In this document: positions 52,327 through 60,902 of the stretch, piece by piece
Layout: each line of letters begins with the position of its first letter
How positions within the stretch are numbered: the stretch's first letter is position 1
Assembly (NCBI RefSeq): GCF_000718515.1
Contig: NZ_JNZS01000009.1
Coordinates: forward strand, 248,001-312,000
Direction of reading: 5' to 3'
Length of the DNA: 64,000 bases
Source: Micromonospora parva
GTDB lineage: Bacteria; Actinomycetota; Actinomycetes; Mycobacteriales; Micromonosporaceae
Made by a program: the position numbers and the translations under genes
The notes under the pieces: model-generated
Told to the model about the DNA's origin: nothing
The model's database searches: none
The model's input: only the letters and a program-made list of their open reading frames with translations

Positions 52327-52372
52327 TCTGGTTGTGTCCAATCCAGTGGACAACGCCGATCCGGGGGAGCCC

Positions 52373-54964
52373 ATGAACACCGAAAGACTCACCACCAAGA
52401 GCCGGGAAACCATCACGGGCGCCGTCGCGCTGGCCAACCAGCGTGGTCACGCAACAGTGGAGCCCTGGCACCTGCTCCTGTCACTCCTGGACACCGACGG
52501 TTCGACAGCCACCGGTCTGCTGCGCGCCGTCGGGGCCGACCCGACCGAGCTGCGCCAGGCCGCCCAGCGTGCTGTCGACAACCTGCCGGCCGCCCGCGGC
52601 TCCAGCATCGCCGAGCCGACGTTGGCTCGGGAGTTCGTCAACGCCATCGGCGCCGCCGAGCAGATCGCCCGGCCGCTGGGCGACGAGTACACCTCCACCG
52701 AGCACCTGCTCGCCGGCCTGGCCCGGGTGGGCGGGGCGGTGTCCGGCGCGCTGAAGACCGTCGGCGCCACCGAGGAGGCTCTGGTCGCCGCCTTCCCGAC
52801 CGTTCGCGGTGGGGACCGTCGGGTCACCACAGCCGACCCCGAGCAGACCTACCAGGCCCTGACCAAGTACGGCGTCGACCTCACCGCCAGCGCCCGGGAC
52901 GGCAAGATCGACCCGGTCATCGGGCGGGACTCCGAGATCCGTCGGGTCATCCAGGTGCTCTCCCGGCGTACCAAGAACAACCCGGTGCTGATCGGCGAGC
53001 CCGGCGTCGGCAAGACCGCGATCGTCGAGGGTCTGGCCCAGCGGATCGTCACCGGCGACGTGCCCGAGTCGCTGCGCGACAAGAAGCTGATCTCGCTGGA
53101 TCTCGGCGCGATGGTCGCCGGCGCGCAGTACCGCGGGCAGTTCGAGGAGCGGCTGAAGTCCGTCCTGGAGGAGATCAAGAACTCCAACGGGCAGGTCATC
53201 ACGTTCCTCGACGAGCTGCACACAGTCGTCGGCGCCGGCAAGGGCGAGGGCTCGATGGACGCCGGCAACATGCTCAAGCCGATGCTGGCCCGTGGTGAGC
53301 TGCGGATGGTCGGCGCCACCACGCTTGACGAGTACCGCGAGCACATCGAGAAGGACCCGGCGCTGGAGCGCCGCTTCCAGCCGGTGCTGGTCGGTGAGCC
53401 GACCATCGAGGACACCATCGGCATCCTGCGCGGGCTCAAGGAGCGCTACGAGGTGCACCACGGCGTACGGATCACCGACGCCGCGCTGGTCGCCGCCGCG
53501 ACCCTGTCTGACCGCTACATCACCGACCGGTTCCTGCCCGACAAGGCGATCGACCTGGTCGATGAGTCCGCGTCCCGGCTCCGGATGGAGATCGACTCCC
53601 GGCCGGTCGAGGTGGACGAGATCGAGCGGGCGGTCCGCCGGTTGGAGATCGAGGAGATGGCCCTGGCCAAGGAGCCGGACGCCGCCTCCGCCGAGCGACT
53701 GGAGCGACTGCGCAAGGAGCTGGCCGACAAGCGCGAGCAGCTCACCGTGCTCTCCGAGCGCTGGCAGACGGAGAAGAGCCACATCACCAAGCTCTCCACC
53801 GCCAAGGAGGAGTTGGAGCGCCTCGGTGGTGAGGCCGAGCGGGCCGAGCGGGACGGGGAGCTGGAACGTGCGGCCGAGCTGCGCTACGGCCGGATCCCCG
53901 CCCTGAAGGTCGAGCTGAAGCAGGCCGAGGAGGAGCTGGCCCAGCTCCAGGCCGACGGCGCGATGCTCAAGGAGGAGGTCGGCGCGGACGACATCGCCGC
54001 TGTGGTCGCCTCCTGGACCGGCATCCCCGCCGGCCGCCTGCTGGAGGGTGAGACGGCCAAGCTGCTGCGGATGGAGGATTCGCTGGGCGGCCGGGTGGTC
54101 GGCCAGGGCGAAGCGGTCGGCGCGGTCTCCGACGCGGTACGCCGCGCCCGCGCCGGCATCGCCGACCCCGATCGCCCGACCGGCAGCTTCCTCTTCCTCG
54201 GCCCCACCGGCGTCGGCAAGACGGAGCTGGCCAAGGCCCTCGCCGAGTTCCTCTTCGACGACGAGCGGGCGATGGTCCGCATCGACATGAGCGAGTACGG
54301 CGAGAAGCACTCGGTCGCGCGCCTGGTGGGTGCGCCGCCCGGCTACGTCGGCTACAACGAGGGTGGTCAGCTCACCGAGGCGGTACGCCGACGGCCGTAC
54401 TCGGTGGTGCTGCTGGACGAGGTGGAGAAGGCCCACCCGGACGTCTTCGACGTGCTGCTCCAGGTGCTCGACGACGGGCGGCTCACCGACGGCCAGGGCC
54501 GCACTGTCGACTTCCGCAACGCGATCCTGATCCTCACGTCCAACCTCGGATCGTCGGTGATCAGCGATCTGACGCTCGCCGACGAGCAGCGCCGGGAGGG
54601 TGTGCTGGCCGTGGTCCGGTCGCACTTCAAGCCGGAGTTCCTCAACCGGCTGGACGACATCGTGGTCTTCGCCTCGCTGCGCGGAGACGACCTGCGCTCC
54701 ATCGTCGACATCCAGTTGGACCGGATGCGGCGGCGGTTGGCCGACCGCAGGTTGGGCCTGGAGGTCACCGATGCGGCCCGGGACTGGCTCGCCGAGCACG
54801 GCTACGACCCGATCTACGGCGCCCGTCCGCTGCGCCGCCTGGTGCAGAGCGCGATCGGCGACCAGCTGGCGAAGGCGCTCCTGTCCGGCCAGATCCGCGA
54901 CGGCGAAACGGTAAAGGTCGACCGCACCCCGGAAACCGGAACCCTCTCCATAACCCCCGCCTAA
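52373..54964 (+). CDS. clpB: Disaggregase ClpB (Hsp100 AAA+ ATPase)
   Basis: An 863-residue ClpB. The N-domain ([37 protein letters not shown]) precedes NBD1 with [19 protein letters not shown] (about 207-225) and the Walker [16 protein letters not shown]. The coiled-coil middle domain (about 405-525) is full of Glu, Lys and Arg. NBD2 has [21 protein letters not shown] (about 608-628), [32 protein letters not shown] and [16 protein letters not shown]. It rescues aggregated proteins with DnaK. Unlike most ClpB proteins the N-terminus is MNTERLTTK. The upstream HspR site links it to the dnaK operon 9 kb away. Confidence 0.96.
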   Translation: MNTERLTTKSRETITGAVALANQRGHATVEPWHLLLSLLDTDGSTATGLLRAVGADPTELRQAAQRAVDNLPAARGSSIAEPTLAREFVNAIGAAEQIARPLGDEYTSTEHLLAGLARVGGAVSGALKTVGATEEALVAAFPTVRGGDRRVTTADPEQTYQALTKYGVDLTASARDGKIDPVIGRDSEIRRVIQVLSRRTKNNPVLIGEPGVGKTAIVEGLAQRIVTGDVPESLRDKKLISLDLGAMVAGAQYRGQFEERLKSVLEEIKNSNGQVITFLDELHTVVGAGKGEGSMDAGNMLKPMLARGELRMVGATTLDEYREHIEKDPALERRFQPVLVGEPTIEDTIGILRGLKERYEVHHGVRITDAALVAAATLSDRYITDRFLPDKAIDLVDESASRLRMEIDSRPVEVDEIERAVRRLEIEEMALAKEPDAASAERLERLRKELADKREQLTVLSERWQTEKSHITKLSTAKEELERLGGEAERAERDGELERAAELRYGRIPALKVELKQAEEELAQLQADGAMLKEEVGADDIAAVVASWTGIPAGRLLEGETAKLLRMEDSLGGRVVGQGEAVGAVSDAVRRARAGIADPDRPTGSFLFLGPTGVGKTELAKALAEFLFDDERAMVRIDMSEYGEKHSVARLVGAPPGYVGYNEGGQLTEAVRRRPYSVVLLDEVEKAHPDVFDVLLQVLDDGRLTDGQGRTVDFRNAILILTSNLGSSVISDLTLADEQRREGVLAVVRSHFKPEFLNRLDDIVVFASLRGDDLRSIVDIQLDRMRRRLADRRLGLEVTDAARDWLAEHGYDPIYGARPLRRLVQSAIGDQLAKALLSGQIRDGETVKVDRTPETGTLSITPA

Positions 54965-54982
54965 TCCCACCCCTCAACGCGG

Positions 54983-55038
54983 TGATCAAGAGGTTTGCGT
55001 CAGGTTCGCGTCTTCGCATGACGCAAACCTCTTGATCA
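54983..55038. repeat. Perfect 20-bp inverted repeat downstream of clpB
   Basis: TGATCAAGAGGTTTGCGTCA (54983-55002) and its exact reverse complement (55019-55038) flank a 16-nt loop. The stem is less GC-rich than usual terminators here and has no U tract, but its place just after clpB allows a terminator role. Its unusual composition suggests a dispersed palindromic element. Confidence 0.7.
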
Positions 55039-55077
55039 ACAGGGTGGGGCGGGGGTGGACGGGGAAAGGGGTGGGGC

Positions 55078-55458
55078 ATGTTTGGGATTGGTAGGAAGTG
55101 GGAGCGGGACCTTGGTGCGGCCGCCGACGAGTTGGCGGCGGCTGACACGCTCGCCTTCGGGGGAGTTGGCCTCGCCGGCACGTTGTTGCCGGTGACGGAG
55201 GCGTACGAGCGGGTGTCGGCGGCCCTCGACGACCACCCCGAGGAGGTCCGCCGCCAACTTGACCGGGTGCTTGCCGACGGCACACCCGCTGGCCGGGCGT
55301 ACGCGGCCACGCTGCTGGAGCGTGTCGACCCGGCGGCGGCCCGAGCGGCGTGGACGTCGCTGCGGGACGACCCGAGCGAGTTCACCACCTTCGTCGGCTG
55401 CGTCATGGACCGCGAAACCCTGGGCACCTACGCCAGCCGGCGGCTCGCCGCCGCCTGA
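55078..55458 (+). CDS. Hypothetical soluble protein, 126 residues
   Basis: An all-helical, acidic protein with no recognised motif: FGIGRKWERDLGAAADELAAADTLAFGGVG, then PVTEAYERVSAALDDHPEEVRRQLDRVLADGTPAGRAYAATLLERVDPAAARAAW, and a C-terminal ETLGTYASRRLAAA. The middle resembles HEAT-like helical repeats. ATG 55078 follows GGGG-rich purines. It lies beside the clpB palindrome and is followed by a DUF4178-like gene, but no joint role can be told. Confidence 0.65.
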   Translation: MFGIGRKWERDLGAAADELAAADTLAFGGVGLAGTLLPVTEAYERVSAALDDHPEEVRRQLDRVLADGTPAGRAYAATLLERVDPAAARAAWTSLRDDPSEFTTFVGCVMDRETLGTYASRRLAAA

Positions 55459-55579
55459 GCCATGCGCAGCAGGCGGCGCCACCGGTGCCGTCGGTAGCTG
55501 AGCTGTCGGTCACGGTACGGGTCCCGCTGGTGCCGAAGGTTGTTACCGTCTGCGCCGACGAACCTGGGGAGGTAGTCGG

Positions 55580-56191
55580 GTGAACGCGCTGGTGACGTAC
55601 CTGGCGGCGGCGCTTGCCGTGCTCGTGGTGACCGTGCTCCTGTTCGTCGCGCGGGCCCGCCGGACAACCCGGCCCGGCGGCCTGCCGCCGTCCGGCCGGC
55701 CAGCGGGCGGCCCGGCGCAGTCGCCGCGCGGTGGCCCGCTCCGCCTGACCCCCGGCGACCGCGTGCGGATCCGCGAGCGGGAGTACGCGGTGAGCGCCAC
55801 CATCCGCCTGGTCGAGGGTGACTGGAGCTGGGTGCAGCACCTGCTCGACGACGGATCCGGCACCCGCCACCGGCTCTCCGTGGAGGACGGCCCCGAACTC
55901 GAGCTGGTGTTCTGGACCGCCGAACCGAGTGCCACCGTCACGCCGGGCGCCCCGACCATCGAACTCGGCGGGCGGCGCTTCACCTGGGCCGAGACCGGGC
56001 AGGCGCGATACACCGCCACGGGCGAGACCGAGCTGCCGTCGACCGGCACCATGCGCTATCACGACTACCAGTCCGGTGGCGCCGCGCGGCTCTCCTTCGA
56101 GGCGTACGGCGAAGAGGGCTGGCGGGTTTCCCGCGGTGACCTGCTCGGGCCCGCCGACCTGACGATCCACCCCACACCCGAGCTCCGCTGA
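55580..56191 (+). CDS. DUF4178-like protein with N-terminal membrane helix
   Basis: A 203-residue protein. A membrane helix at residues 3-25 is followed by a Pro/Gly-rich linker and a beta-rich domain of about 140 residues that resembles DUF4178: LTPGDRVRIREREYAVSATIRLVEGDWSWVQHLLDDGSGTRHRLSVED, FTWAETGQARYTATGETE, and MRYHDYQSGGAARLSFEAYGEEGWRVSRGDLL. Function is unknown; family members accompany polyamine and membrane genes. The start is GTG 55580 behind GGGGAGG. The outer domain would face the cytosol if the helix is an N-out anchor. Confidence 0.75.
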   Translation: MNALVTYLAAALAVLVVTVLLFVARARRTTRPGGLPPSGRPAGGPAQSPRGGPLRLTPGDRVRIREREYAVSATIRLVEGDWSWVQHLLDDGSGTRHRLSVEDGPELELVFWTAEPSATVTPGAPTIELGGRRFTWAETGQARYTATGETELPSTGTMRYHDYQSGGAARLSFEAYGEEGWRVSRGDLLGPADLTIHPTPELR

Positions 56192-56282
56192 GCTGGACCG
56201 GTGGGCGCGCCGAGCTCGTCGCGACATGCCGAACTGGCCGGTTGTCGATACGGTGTGGGCGCGATCTTAGGGAAGGAGAATC

Positions 56283-57077
56283 GTGGTCGATTCCCAGCGC
56301 ACACCGGCCCGTCAGCGGCCATCCATTGTGTCGATTTCCAGCTACCTGCTCTTCCTGTTCCTGGCACTCCAGGTGATCAGCCTGATCATCACGCTCAGCA
56401 CCTTCGGCAAGACGCGGGACGCGATTCGTGACGCGTATGCGGACAGCACCGCCGAGGGCGCCGACCAGGTGGCCGACGTCTTCGCCGTGATCGGCATCGG
56501 CGGCAGCGTCGTGCTGCTGCTGCTCGCGGTCGTGTTGGGCGTGCTGGCCCTCTTCAACAACCAGGGCCGCAACGGCGCCCGGATCACCACCTGGATCGTC
56601 GGCGGCATCATGGTCTGCTGCGTCGGCGGTGGCCTGCTCAGCAACGCGGCCGGCGGTCTCAACGCCGGTGGCGGGACCGGCGGCGACGGGCCCAGCCCGG
56701 AGGAGCTCCAGCGCCGCCTGGAGGAGGCCCTGCCCTCCTGGGCCACCCCGGTCAGCCTCCTGCTCAGCGTGCTCAGCCTGATCGCGCTGCTCACCGCGCT
56801 GATCCTGCTGGCGCTGCCGAAGGCGAACGAGTTCTTCCGCAAGCCCACCGCGGCCTGGGAGCCGCCGACCCCGGGTGCCAGCTACCCGGGCTACCCGCAG
56901 GCGCCGGGTCAGCCCGGCTACCCGCAGGCCTCCGGCGAGCCGGGCTATCCGTCGAGTGGGGAGCCGAGCTACCCGCCGCCGGCAGCGGACCGGCCGGACG
57001 CGACGCCGCCCACGGACCGGCGGGACGACACGCCGCCCACGGACCGGCCCGGGTCAACCCCGCCGTCGACGAGCTGA
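56283..57077 (+). CDS. Multi-pass membrane protein with Pro/Gly-rich C-terminal repeats
   Basis: A 264-residue protein with four hydrophobic helices (about 18-40, 64-88, 100-122 and 155-180) and a C-terminal tail. The tail contains YPGYPQAPGQPGYPQASGEP-type repeats and then Asp/Arg/Pro repeats (PPTDRRDDTPPTDRP). It resembles small actinobacterial membrane proteins of unknown role that carry PGYP tails. A weaker paralogue follows at 57150, with a similar helix arrangement, and the two probably share origin and function. Confidence 0.7.
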   Translation: MVDSQRTPARQRPSIVSISSYLLFLFLALQVISLIITLSTFGKTRDAIRDAYADSTAEGADQVADVFAVIGIGGSVVLLLLAVVLGVLALFNNQGRNGARITTWIVGGIMVCCVGGGLLSNAAGGLNAGGGTGGDGPSPEELQRRLEEALPSWATPVSLLLSVLSLIALLTALILLALPKANEFFRKPTAAWEPPTPGASYPGYPQAPGQPGYPQASGEPGYPSSGEPSYPPPAADRPDATPPTDRRDDTPPTDRPGSTPPSTS

Positions 57078-57102
57078 CGGCTCGATAAGCACGACGCCGA
57101 CG

Positions 57103-57144
57103 ATCCCTCCGAGTAGGTTGCAACCCGACGCCTACCGGAGGGAT
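57103..57144 (+). promoter_or_regulatory. Hairpin that masks the ribosome site of the next gene
   Basis: ATCCCTCCG-a-GTAGG (57103-57117) pairs with CCTAC-CGGAGGGAT (57131-57144), leaving one bulged base and a 13-nt loop. The right arm includes the ribosome site GGAGGG of the gene starting at 57150. Translation of that gene may depend on opening of this stem; it could also end the previous transcript. Confidence 0.6.
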
Positions 57145-57149
57145 TCGTC

Positions 57150-57791
57150 GTGTCGTACCCGGATTCGCCACCGGCCCGCCGGCCCGCCGCCGTCCTGTCG
57201 GCCGCGTCCGTGCTGTTGGTGATGGCGGTCGCCGCGCTCGCGTACGCCGTGGTCGATCTGGTGGTGCTGGGCGCGACGGTCGACGCGTTCCGTTCCGCCG
57301 CCGGCAACACGTCGGCGAGCCCGGAGCAGATCGACGACGTGGTGACCCTGCTCCGGGCCTCCATGGTGCTGTCGGCGGTGGTGGCGGTGCTCTCCGCGCC
57401 GCTGCTCGCCGGCCTGGCCCTCGGGCTGCTGGCCGGTCGCAACGGCGTGCGGGTGGCGACCTGGGTGGTCAGCGGGCTCGGCCTGCTCGCCGGCTGTTGC
57501 AGCGTGGCGGTGGTCGTCGGCGAACGGGCCGCGCCACTGCGACTGGGCTCGGGCGAGCAGGCTCTCGCCGAGTTGCTGGGCCTGATCGGCGACGCGTACC
57601 CGTCCTGGTGGATTCCGCTCAACGCCGGGCTTTCCGTCGCACAGGGGCTCGGTTACCTTGTAGTAGCCACGCTGCTGGCGCTGCCCGCAACGAACAGCTG
57701 GTTCGGCCGCCACCGCTCGGCCACGCCAACCGCACCGCCCACGTTCACGCCCGCCCCGCACCAGCCCGCGCCCCCGTTCCCGCCCAGGTGA
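57150..57791 (+). CDS. Four-helix membrane protein, paralogue of the preceding gene
   Basis: A 213-residue protein with four hydrophobic segments (about 13-40, 70-96, 99-118 and 160-180) and a Pro-rich C-terminus (PTAPPTFTPAPHQPAPPFPP). The helix order and the central GRNGVRVATWVVSGLGLLAGCCSVAV match GRNGARITTWIVGGIMVCCVGGG of the upstream protein, so the two are related by duplication. GTG 57150 has a GGAGGG ribosome site buried in a stem. No function is known. It ends 10 bp before the SDR gene. Confidence 0.75.
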   Translation: MSYPDSPPARRPAAVLSAASVLLVMAVAALAYAVVDLVVLGATVDAFRSAAGNTSASPEQIDDVVTLLRASMVLSAVVAVLSAPLLAGLALGLLAGRNGVRVATWVVSGLGLLAGCCSVAVVVGERAAPLRLGSGEQALAELLGLIGDAYPSWWIPLNAGLSVAQGLGYLVVATLLALPATNSWFGRHRSATPTAPPTFTPAPHQPAPPFPPR

Positions 57792-57801
57792 GGACCGCCA
57801 C

Positions 57802-58611
57802 GTGACGCTCGACCCCACCACCGCCGAGCGGCGAGCCCTGATCACCGGGGCCACCGCCGGCATCGGCGCGGCGTTCACCCGGCGACTGGCCGCCGACGGC
57901 TGGCACCTGGTGCTGGTTGCCCGAGACGAGGCGCGGTTGGGTGAGCTGGCCACCGAGTTGGGTTCCGCGTACGGCCGCGAGGTGGAGACGATCCCGGCCG
58001 ATCTGTCCACCGACGACGGATGTGCGACGGTGGAGCGGCGGCTCGCCGAGGGCAGCCCGGTGCACCTGCTGGTCAACAATGCGGGCATCAGCCTGAACAA
58101 ACCGTTCCTGCGTTCCACGGCTGAGGACGAGGCACGACTGTTGCGCCTCAACGTGCACGCGGTCATGCGGTTGACCCTCGCGGCGGTTCGACCGATGACC
58201 GAACGGCGAAATGGGGCAGTGATAAATGTCTCTTCGGTCGCCGGTTTCGGTACGGCCATGCCCGGCTCGACCTACTCGGCCAGCAAGGCGTGGGTGACCA
58301 ACTTCAGCGAGTCCGTCGGCCAGTCGACGCGGCCGTTCGGCGTTCAGGTGATGGCTCTCTGCCCCGGCTACACCCGCACGGAATTCCACCAGCGGGCCGG
58401 CATCAACATGTCCAAGACGCCGGAGTGGCTGTGGCTGCGAGCCGAGGATGTGGTCGACGAAGCCTTGCGTGACCTGCGCAAAGGCAAGATGGTCAGCATC
58501 CCGGCGTGGAAGTACAAGGTGGTCGTCGCCGGTATGCGACACGCGCCGCGCCGACTGCTCCAGGCGGTCGCCCGGGACACCCGCGGCCGGATCGGTCGCG
58601 ACGAGCGCTGA
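57802..58611 (+). CDS. Short-chain dehydrogenase/reductase
   Basis: A 269-residue classical SDR. The cofactor loop is TGATAGIGAAF (about 15-25), followed by VARDE (NADP type), LVNNAGIS and NVSSVAGFGTAMPGSTYSASKAWV with the catalytic Ser-Tyr-Lys set (S, YSASK). The C-terminal MVSIPAWKYKVVVAGMRHAPRRLLQ is a basic helical tail typical of membrane-associated SDRs such as those acting on steroid or fatty substrates. It starts at GTG 57802 behind AGGTGAGG. The substrate is unknown. Confidence 0.9.
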   Translation: MTLDPTTAERRALITGATAGIGAAFTRRLAADGWHLVLVARDEARLGELATELGSAYGREVETIPADLSTDDGCATVERRLAEGSPVHLLVNNAGISLNKPFLRSTAEDEARLLRLNVHAVMRLTLAAVRPMTERRNGAVINVSSVAGFGTAMPGSTYSASKAWVTNFSESVGQSTRPFGVQVMALCPGYTRTEFHQRAGINMSKTPEWLWLRAEDVVDEALRDLRKGKMVSIPAWKYKVVVAGMRHAPRRLLQAVARDTRGRIGRDER

Positions 58612-58780
58612 GCTTCGACAGGCCCGTCGGCCCCGAGCCGGCGGCGGGACGGCGTTGGCGCGCCGCTGTCAGACCAGTCGCTGAGCGTAGTCGAACATCG
58701 CCAGTCATCGGTTCCCCCCGGGGCTGATCAGGGTGGACCCCGCACACGGCGTTCAGAGTTGCGCAGTAACCTCTATCGCC

Positions 58781-59320
58781 ATGGGGGACCACGACGACCT
58801 GCGTAAATTCATTACCGACCTGGCTGTGGTCCATGGCCGGGTCGTGCTCTCGTCGGGGCGCGAGGCAGACTGGTACGTGGATCTGCGGCGCGTCACGCTC
58901 CATCACCGGGCCGCTCCTCTGGTCGGCCGGGTGTTGCTGAACCTCACCGCCGACTGGGAGTTCGACGCGGTCGGGGGCCTCACCCTTGGTGCGGACCCGG
59001 TCGCCCTCTCGATGCTGCACGCCGCCGCTCCGACCGGCCGGGCCCTGGACGCCTTTGTGGTGCGCAAGGCGGGCAAGGCCCACGGTCTTCAGCGGCGGAT
59101 CGAGGGGCCCGAGGTGGCCGGCCGCCGCGTGTTGGCGGTGGAGGACACCTCCACGACGGGCGGAAGTGTTTTGACCGCTGTCGAGGCGCTTCGCGAGGCC
59201 GGGGCGGAAGTCGTGGGTGTGGTGGTTATTGTTGATCGAGGCGCCGGCGACGCGGTGCGAGCCGCCGGATTGCCGTACCGGGCGGCCTATACGTTGGCTG
59301 ACCTCGGCCTTGTGGCGTAA
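58781..59320 (+). CDS. pyrE: Orotate phosphoribosyltransferase
   Basis: A 179-residue OPRTase: KFITDLAVVHGRVVLSSGREADWYVDLRRVTLHH, GGLTLGADPVALSMLHAA, FVVRKAGKAHGLQRRIEGP, then the PRPP motif RVLAVEDTSTTGGSVLTAV. It forms orotidine monophosphate in pyrimidine synthesis. ATG 58781 has no ribosome site; a TAACCT element 8 bp upstream suggests a leaderless transcript. An in-frame extension to 58733 has no family support. It follows the SDR with a 169-bp gap and is unlinked to other pyr genes here. Confidence 0.93.
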   Translation: MGDHDDLRKFITDLAVVHGRVVLSSGREADWYVDLRRVTLHHRAAPLVGRVLLNLTADWEFDAVGGLTLGADPVALSMLHAAAPTGRALDAFVVRKAGKAHGLQRRIEGPEVAGRRVLAVEDTSTTGGSVLTAVEALREAGAEVVGVVVIVDRGAGDAVRAAGLPYRAAYTLADLGLVA

Positions 59321-59386
59321 AAGTCTGCCGATTCGGATCTGCTGATATGCAGGCGGATCGATGCTGCTGGTGGAAGGATGGAATAC

Positions 59387-59755
59387 GTGGGAACTGCGTT
59401 GGCCGAAATGACTATGCCTCAGATCTCGCCGCTAAACGGCGAGCCGATCGAACGTGCCGATGCCGAGCGTCTGGCCGGGGTCCTCAAGGCCCTTGCTGAC
59501 CCTGCTCGGTTGCGGCTGCTCAGCCTGATCCAGTCGGCCCCCGAGGGCGAGGCGTGCGTCTGTGACCTGACCGCACCGCTCGGCCTCTCTCAGCCGACGG
59601 TCAGTCATCACCTGCGTATCCTCACCGAGGCCGGCTTGTTGCAGCGGGAGAAGCGCGGTGTCTGGGCGTACTACAGCCTGGTCCCGAGTGCGATCGCGAC
59701 GATCGCCGACCTGCTGACCCCGCCGCGTAAGCGAGCCACCAAGAAGGCTCGCTGA
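59387..59755 (+). CDS. ArsR/SmtB family regulator
   Basis: A 122-residue winged-helix protein: ADAERLAGVLKALADPARLRLLSLIQSAPEGEACVCDLTAPLGLSQPTVSHHLRILTEAGLLQREKRGVWAYYSLV. The CVCDL motif in the third helix matches the arsenical/metal-binding site of ArsR, so it may sense As(III) or another thiophilic ion; no ars gene lies nearby. GTG 59387 has GGAAGG 9 bp upstream. An in-frame ATG at 59378 directly abuts that site and is less likely. Confidence 0.88.
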   Translation: MGTALAEMTMPQISPLNGEPIERADAERLAGVLKALADPARLRLLSLIQSAPEGEACVCDLTAPLGLSQPTVSHHLRILTEAGLLQREKRGVWAYYSLVPSAIATIADLLTPPRKRATKKAR

Positions 59756-59767
59756 CGTAGGCATCAC

Positions 59768-59792
59768 ACGCCGCCCCGAGCCGGGGCGGCGT
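59768..59792 (+). terminator. Hairpin after the ArsR gene
   Basis: ACGCCGCCCC (59768-59777) pairs perfectly with GGGGCGGCGT (59783-59792) around a 5-nt loop, 13 bp beyond the stop codon. Confidence 0.75.
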
Positions 59793-59877
59793 CCGGTGGC
59801 GAGCCAGGGGTGGCGCCACCGGTGGTTGACACCTGCTCGTCCCCGGTCGCACCGCCGGAGGCCGGGTTCGACACGCT

Positions 59878-59911
59878 GACGGCCGACCCCCTCGCCAGGG
59901 GGCCGGCCGTC
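59878..59911 (-). terminator. Hairpin after the DedA gene
   Basis: GACGGCCG (59878-59885) pairs with CGGCCGTC (59904-59911) and, past one mismatch, CCCCCT (59887-59892) pairs with AGGGGG (59897-59902) over a CGCC loop. It lies 11 bp beyond the DedA stop. Confidence 0.75.
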
Positions 59912-59921
59912 GTCGTACCCC

Positions 59922-60743
59922 TCAACGGTCCTGACCGTGCTCCGGGCGCTGCTGGCCGTGCGGGTGCCGGTCGTGGTCGAACGCCTCGCGGGCCGCCTCC
60001 ACCGCTCCGGCGGCACTGGCCGCCGCGACCATCGCGACCGCCTCGCCGCGCTTGCGAGCCCGCCGGTCGCGAAGGAACTCGAAGAAGATCGGCAGCACCG
60101 AGATCAGGATGATCAGGGCGACCACCGGCAGGATGTAGTGGTCGATCTTGTCGCCGATGGCCTGGTAGATCTGCTCGGCCAGCAGGTAGCCGATCAGCAG
60201 GATGCCGTCCACCCAGAGCACCGCGCCGACGATGTTCCACAGCAGGAACTTCTTGGCCGGCATGCCGAGCGCGCCCGCGACCGGGTTGAGGAACGTCCGG
60301 ACGATCGGAATGAAGCGCGCCAGCACCACCGCCTTAGCCGGGCCGAACTTCTGGAAGTAGTACTCGGCCTTCTCCACGTACTCCTTCTTGAAGAGCCGCG
60401 AGTTCGGTCGTTCGAACATCGGCCGGCCGTACCGCGCGCCGAGCCAGTGCCCCAGCTGGGCGCCGACGATCGCGCAGATCGGGCCACCGATCAGCAGGCC
60501 GGCAAGGGAGAGGCGGGTGCCGTCGCCGAAGATCGCGTCCGCGACCGGTGACGAGGCGACCCCGGCGAGGAACAGCAGCGAGTCACCCGGGAAGAAGAAG
60601 CCCACCAGCAGGCCGGTCTCGGCGAAGAGGATCACCCACACGCCGATCAGCCCGAAGGTCTGCAACAGATCCTTGGGATCGAGCGGGTTCAGGGCGACGC
60701 TCTCCACGAGAGCGCGGGTCTTCTCAGCTGTGTCCACGGCCAC
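59922..60743 (-). CDS. DedA family membrane protein
   Basis: A 273-residue DedA (SNARE-associated/VTT) protein: GVWVILFAETGLLVGFFFPGDSLLFLAG, GAQLGHWLGARYGRPMFER, YYFQKFGPAKAVVLARFIPIVRTFLNPVAGALGM with the conserved ARFxPxxRT motif, and a hydrophobic C-domain. Such proteins flip lipid carriers or aid membrane integrity. The C-terminus carries a His/Asp/Gln-rich tail (FDHDRHPHGQQRPEHGQDR). The start at GTG 60743 lacks a clear ribosome site. A 26-bp palindrome lies about 55 bp upstream. Confidence 0.9.
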   Translation of the reverse strand: MAVDTAEKTRALVESVALNPLDPKDLLQTFGLIGVWVILFAETGLLVGFFFPGDSLLFLAGVASSPVADAIFGDGTRLSLAGLLIGGPICAIVGAQLGHWLGARYGRPMFERPNSRLFKKEYVEKAEYYFQKFGPAKAVVLARFIPIVRTFLNPVAGALGMPAKKFLLWNIVGAVLWVDGILLIGYLLAEQIYQAIGDKIDHYILPVVALIILISVLPIFFEFLRDRRARKRGEAVAMVAAASAAGAVEAAREAFDHDRHPHGQQRPEHGQDR

Positions 60744-60795
60744 AAAGGGTACCGAAGCCCGGGGCCCCGGCCGCGCCGGACCGGCCCCTCACCAC

Positions 60796-60821
60796 CCGCC
60801 CGCGCCGTACGGCGCGGGCGG
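60796..60821. repeat. Perfect 26-bp palindrome upstream of the DedA gene
   Basis: CCGCCCGCGCCGT (60796-60808) is followed directly by its reverse complement ACGGCGCGGGCGG (60809-60821), with no spacer. In RNA it would fold with a minimal loop. It lies between the LPITG gene terminator and the DedA start, and could be a second terminator or an operator. Confidence 0.6.
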
Positions 60822-60850
60822 CAGCGTCCCGGCGTCGTGGGGTGCAATGA

Positions 60851-60887
60851 CGGTGCCCCGCCGACCGTGGTGGTCGACGGGGCACCG
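60851..60887 (-). terminator. Hairpin after the LPITG protein gene
   Basis: CGGTGCCCCG (60851-60860) pairs with CGGGGCACCG (60878-60887), and after one mismatch CGACC pairs with GGTCG inside. It is 16 bp beyond the stop codon at 60903. Confidence 0.75.
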
Positions 60888-60902
60888 GTGCCGCGGGGTG
60901 GA

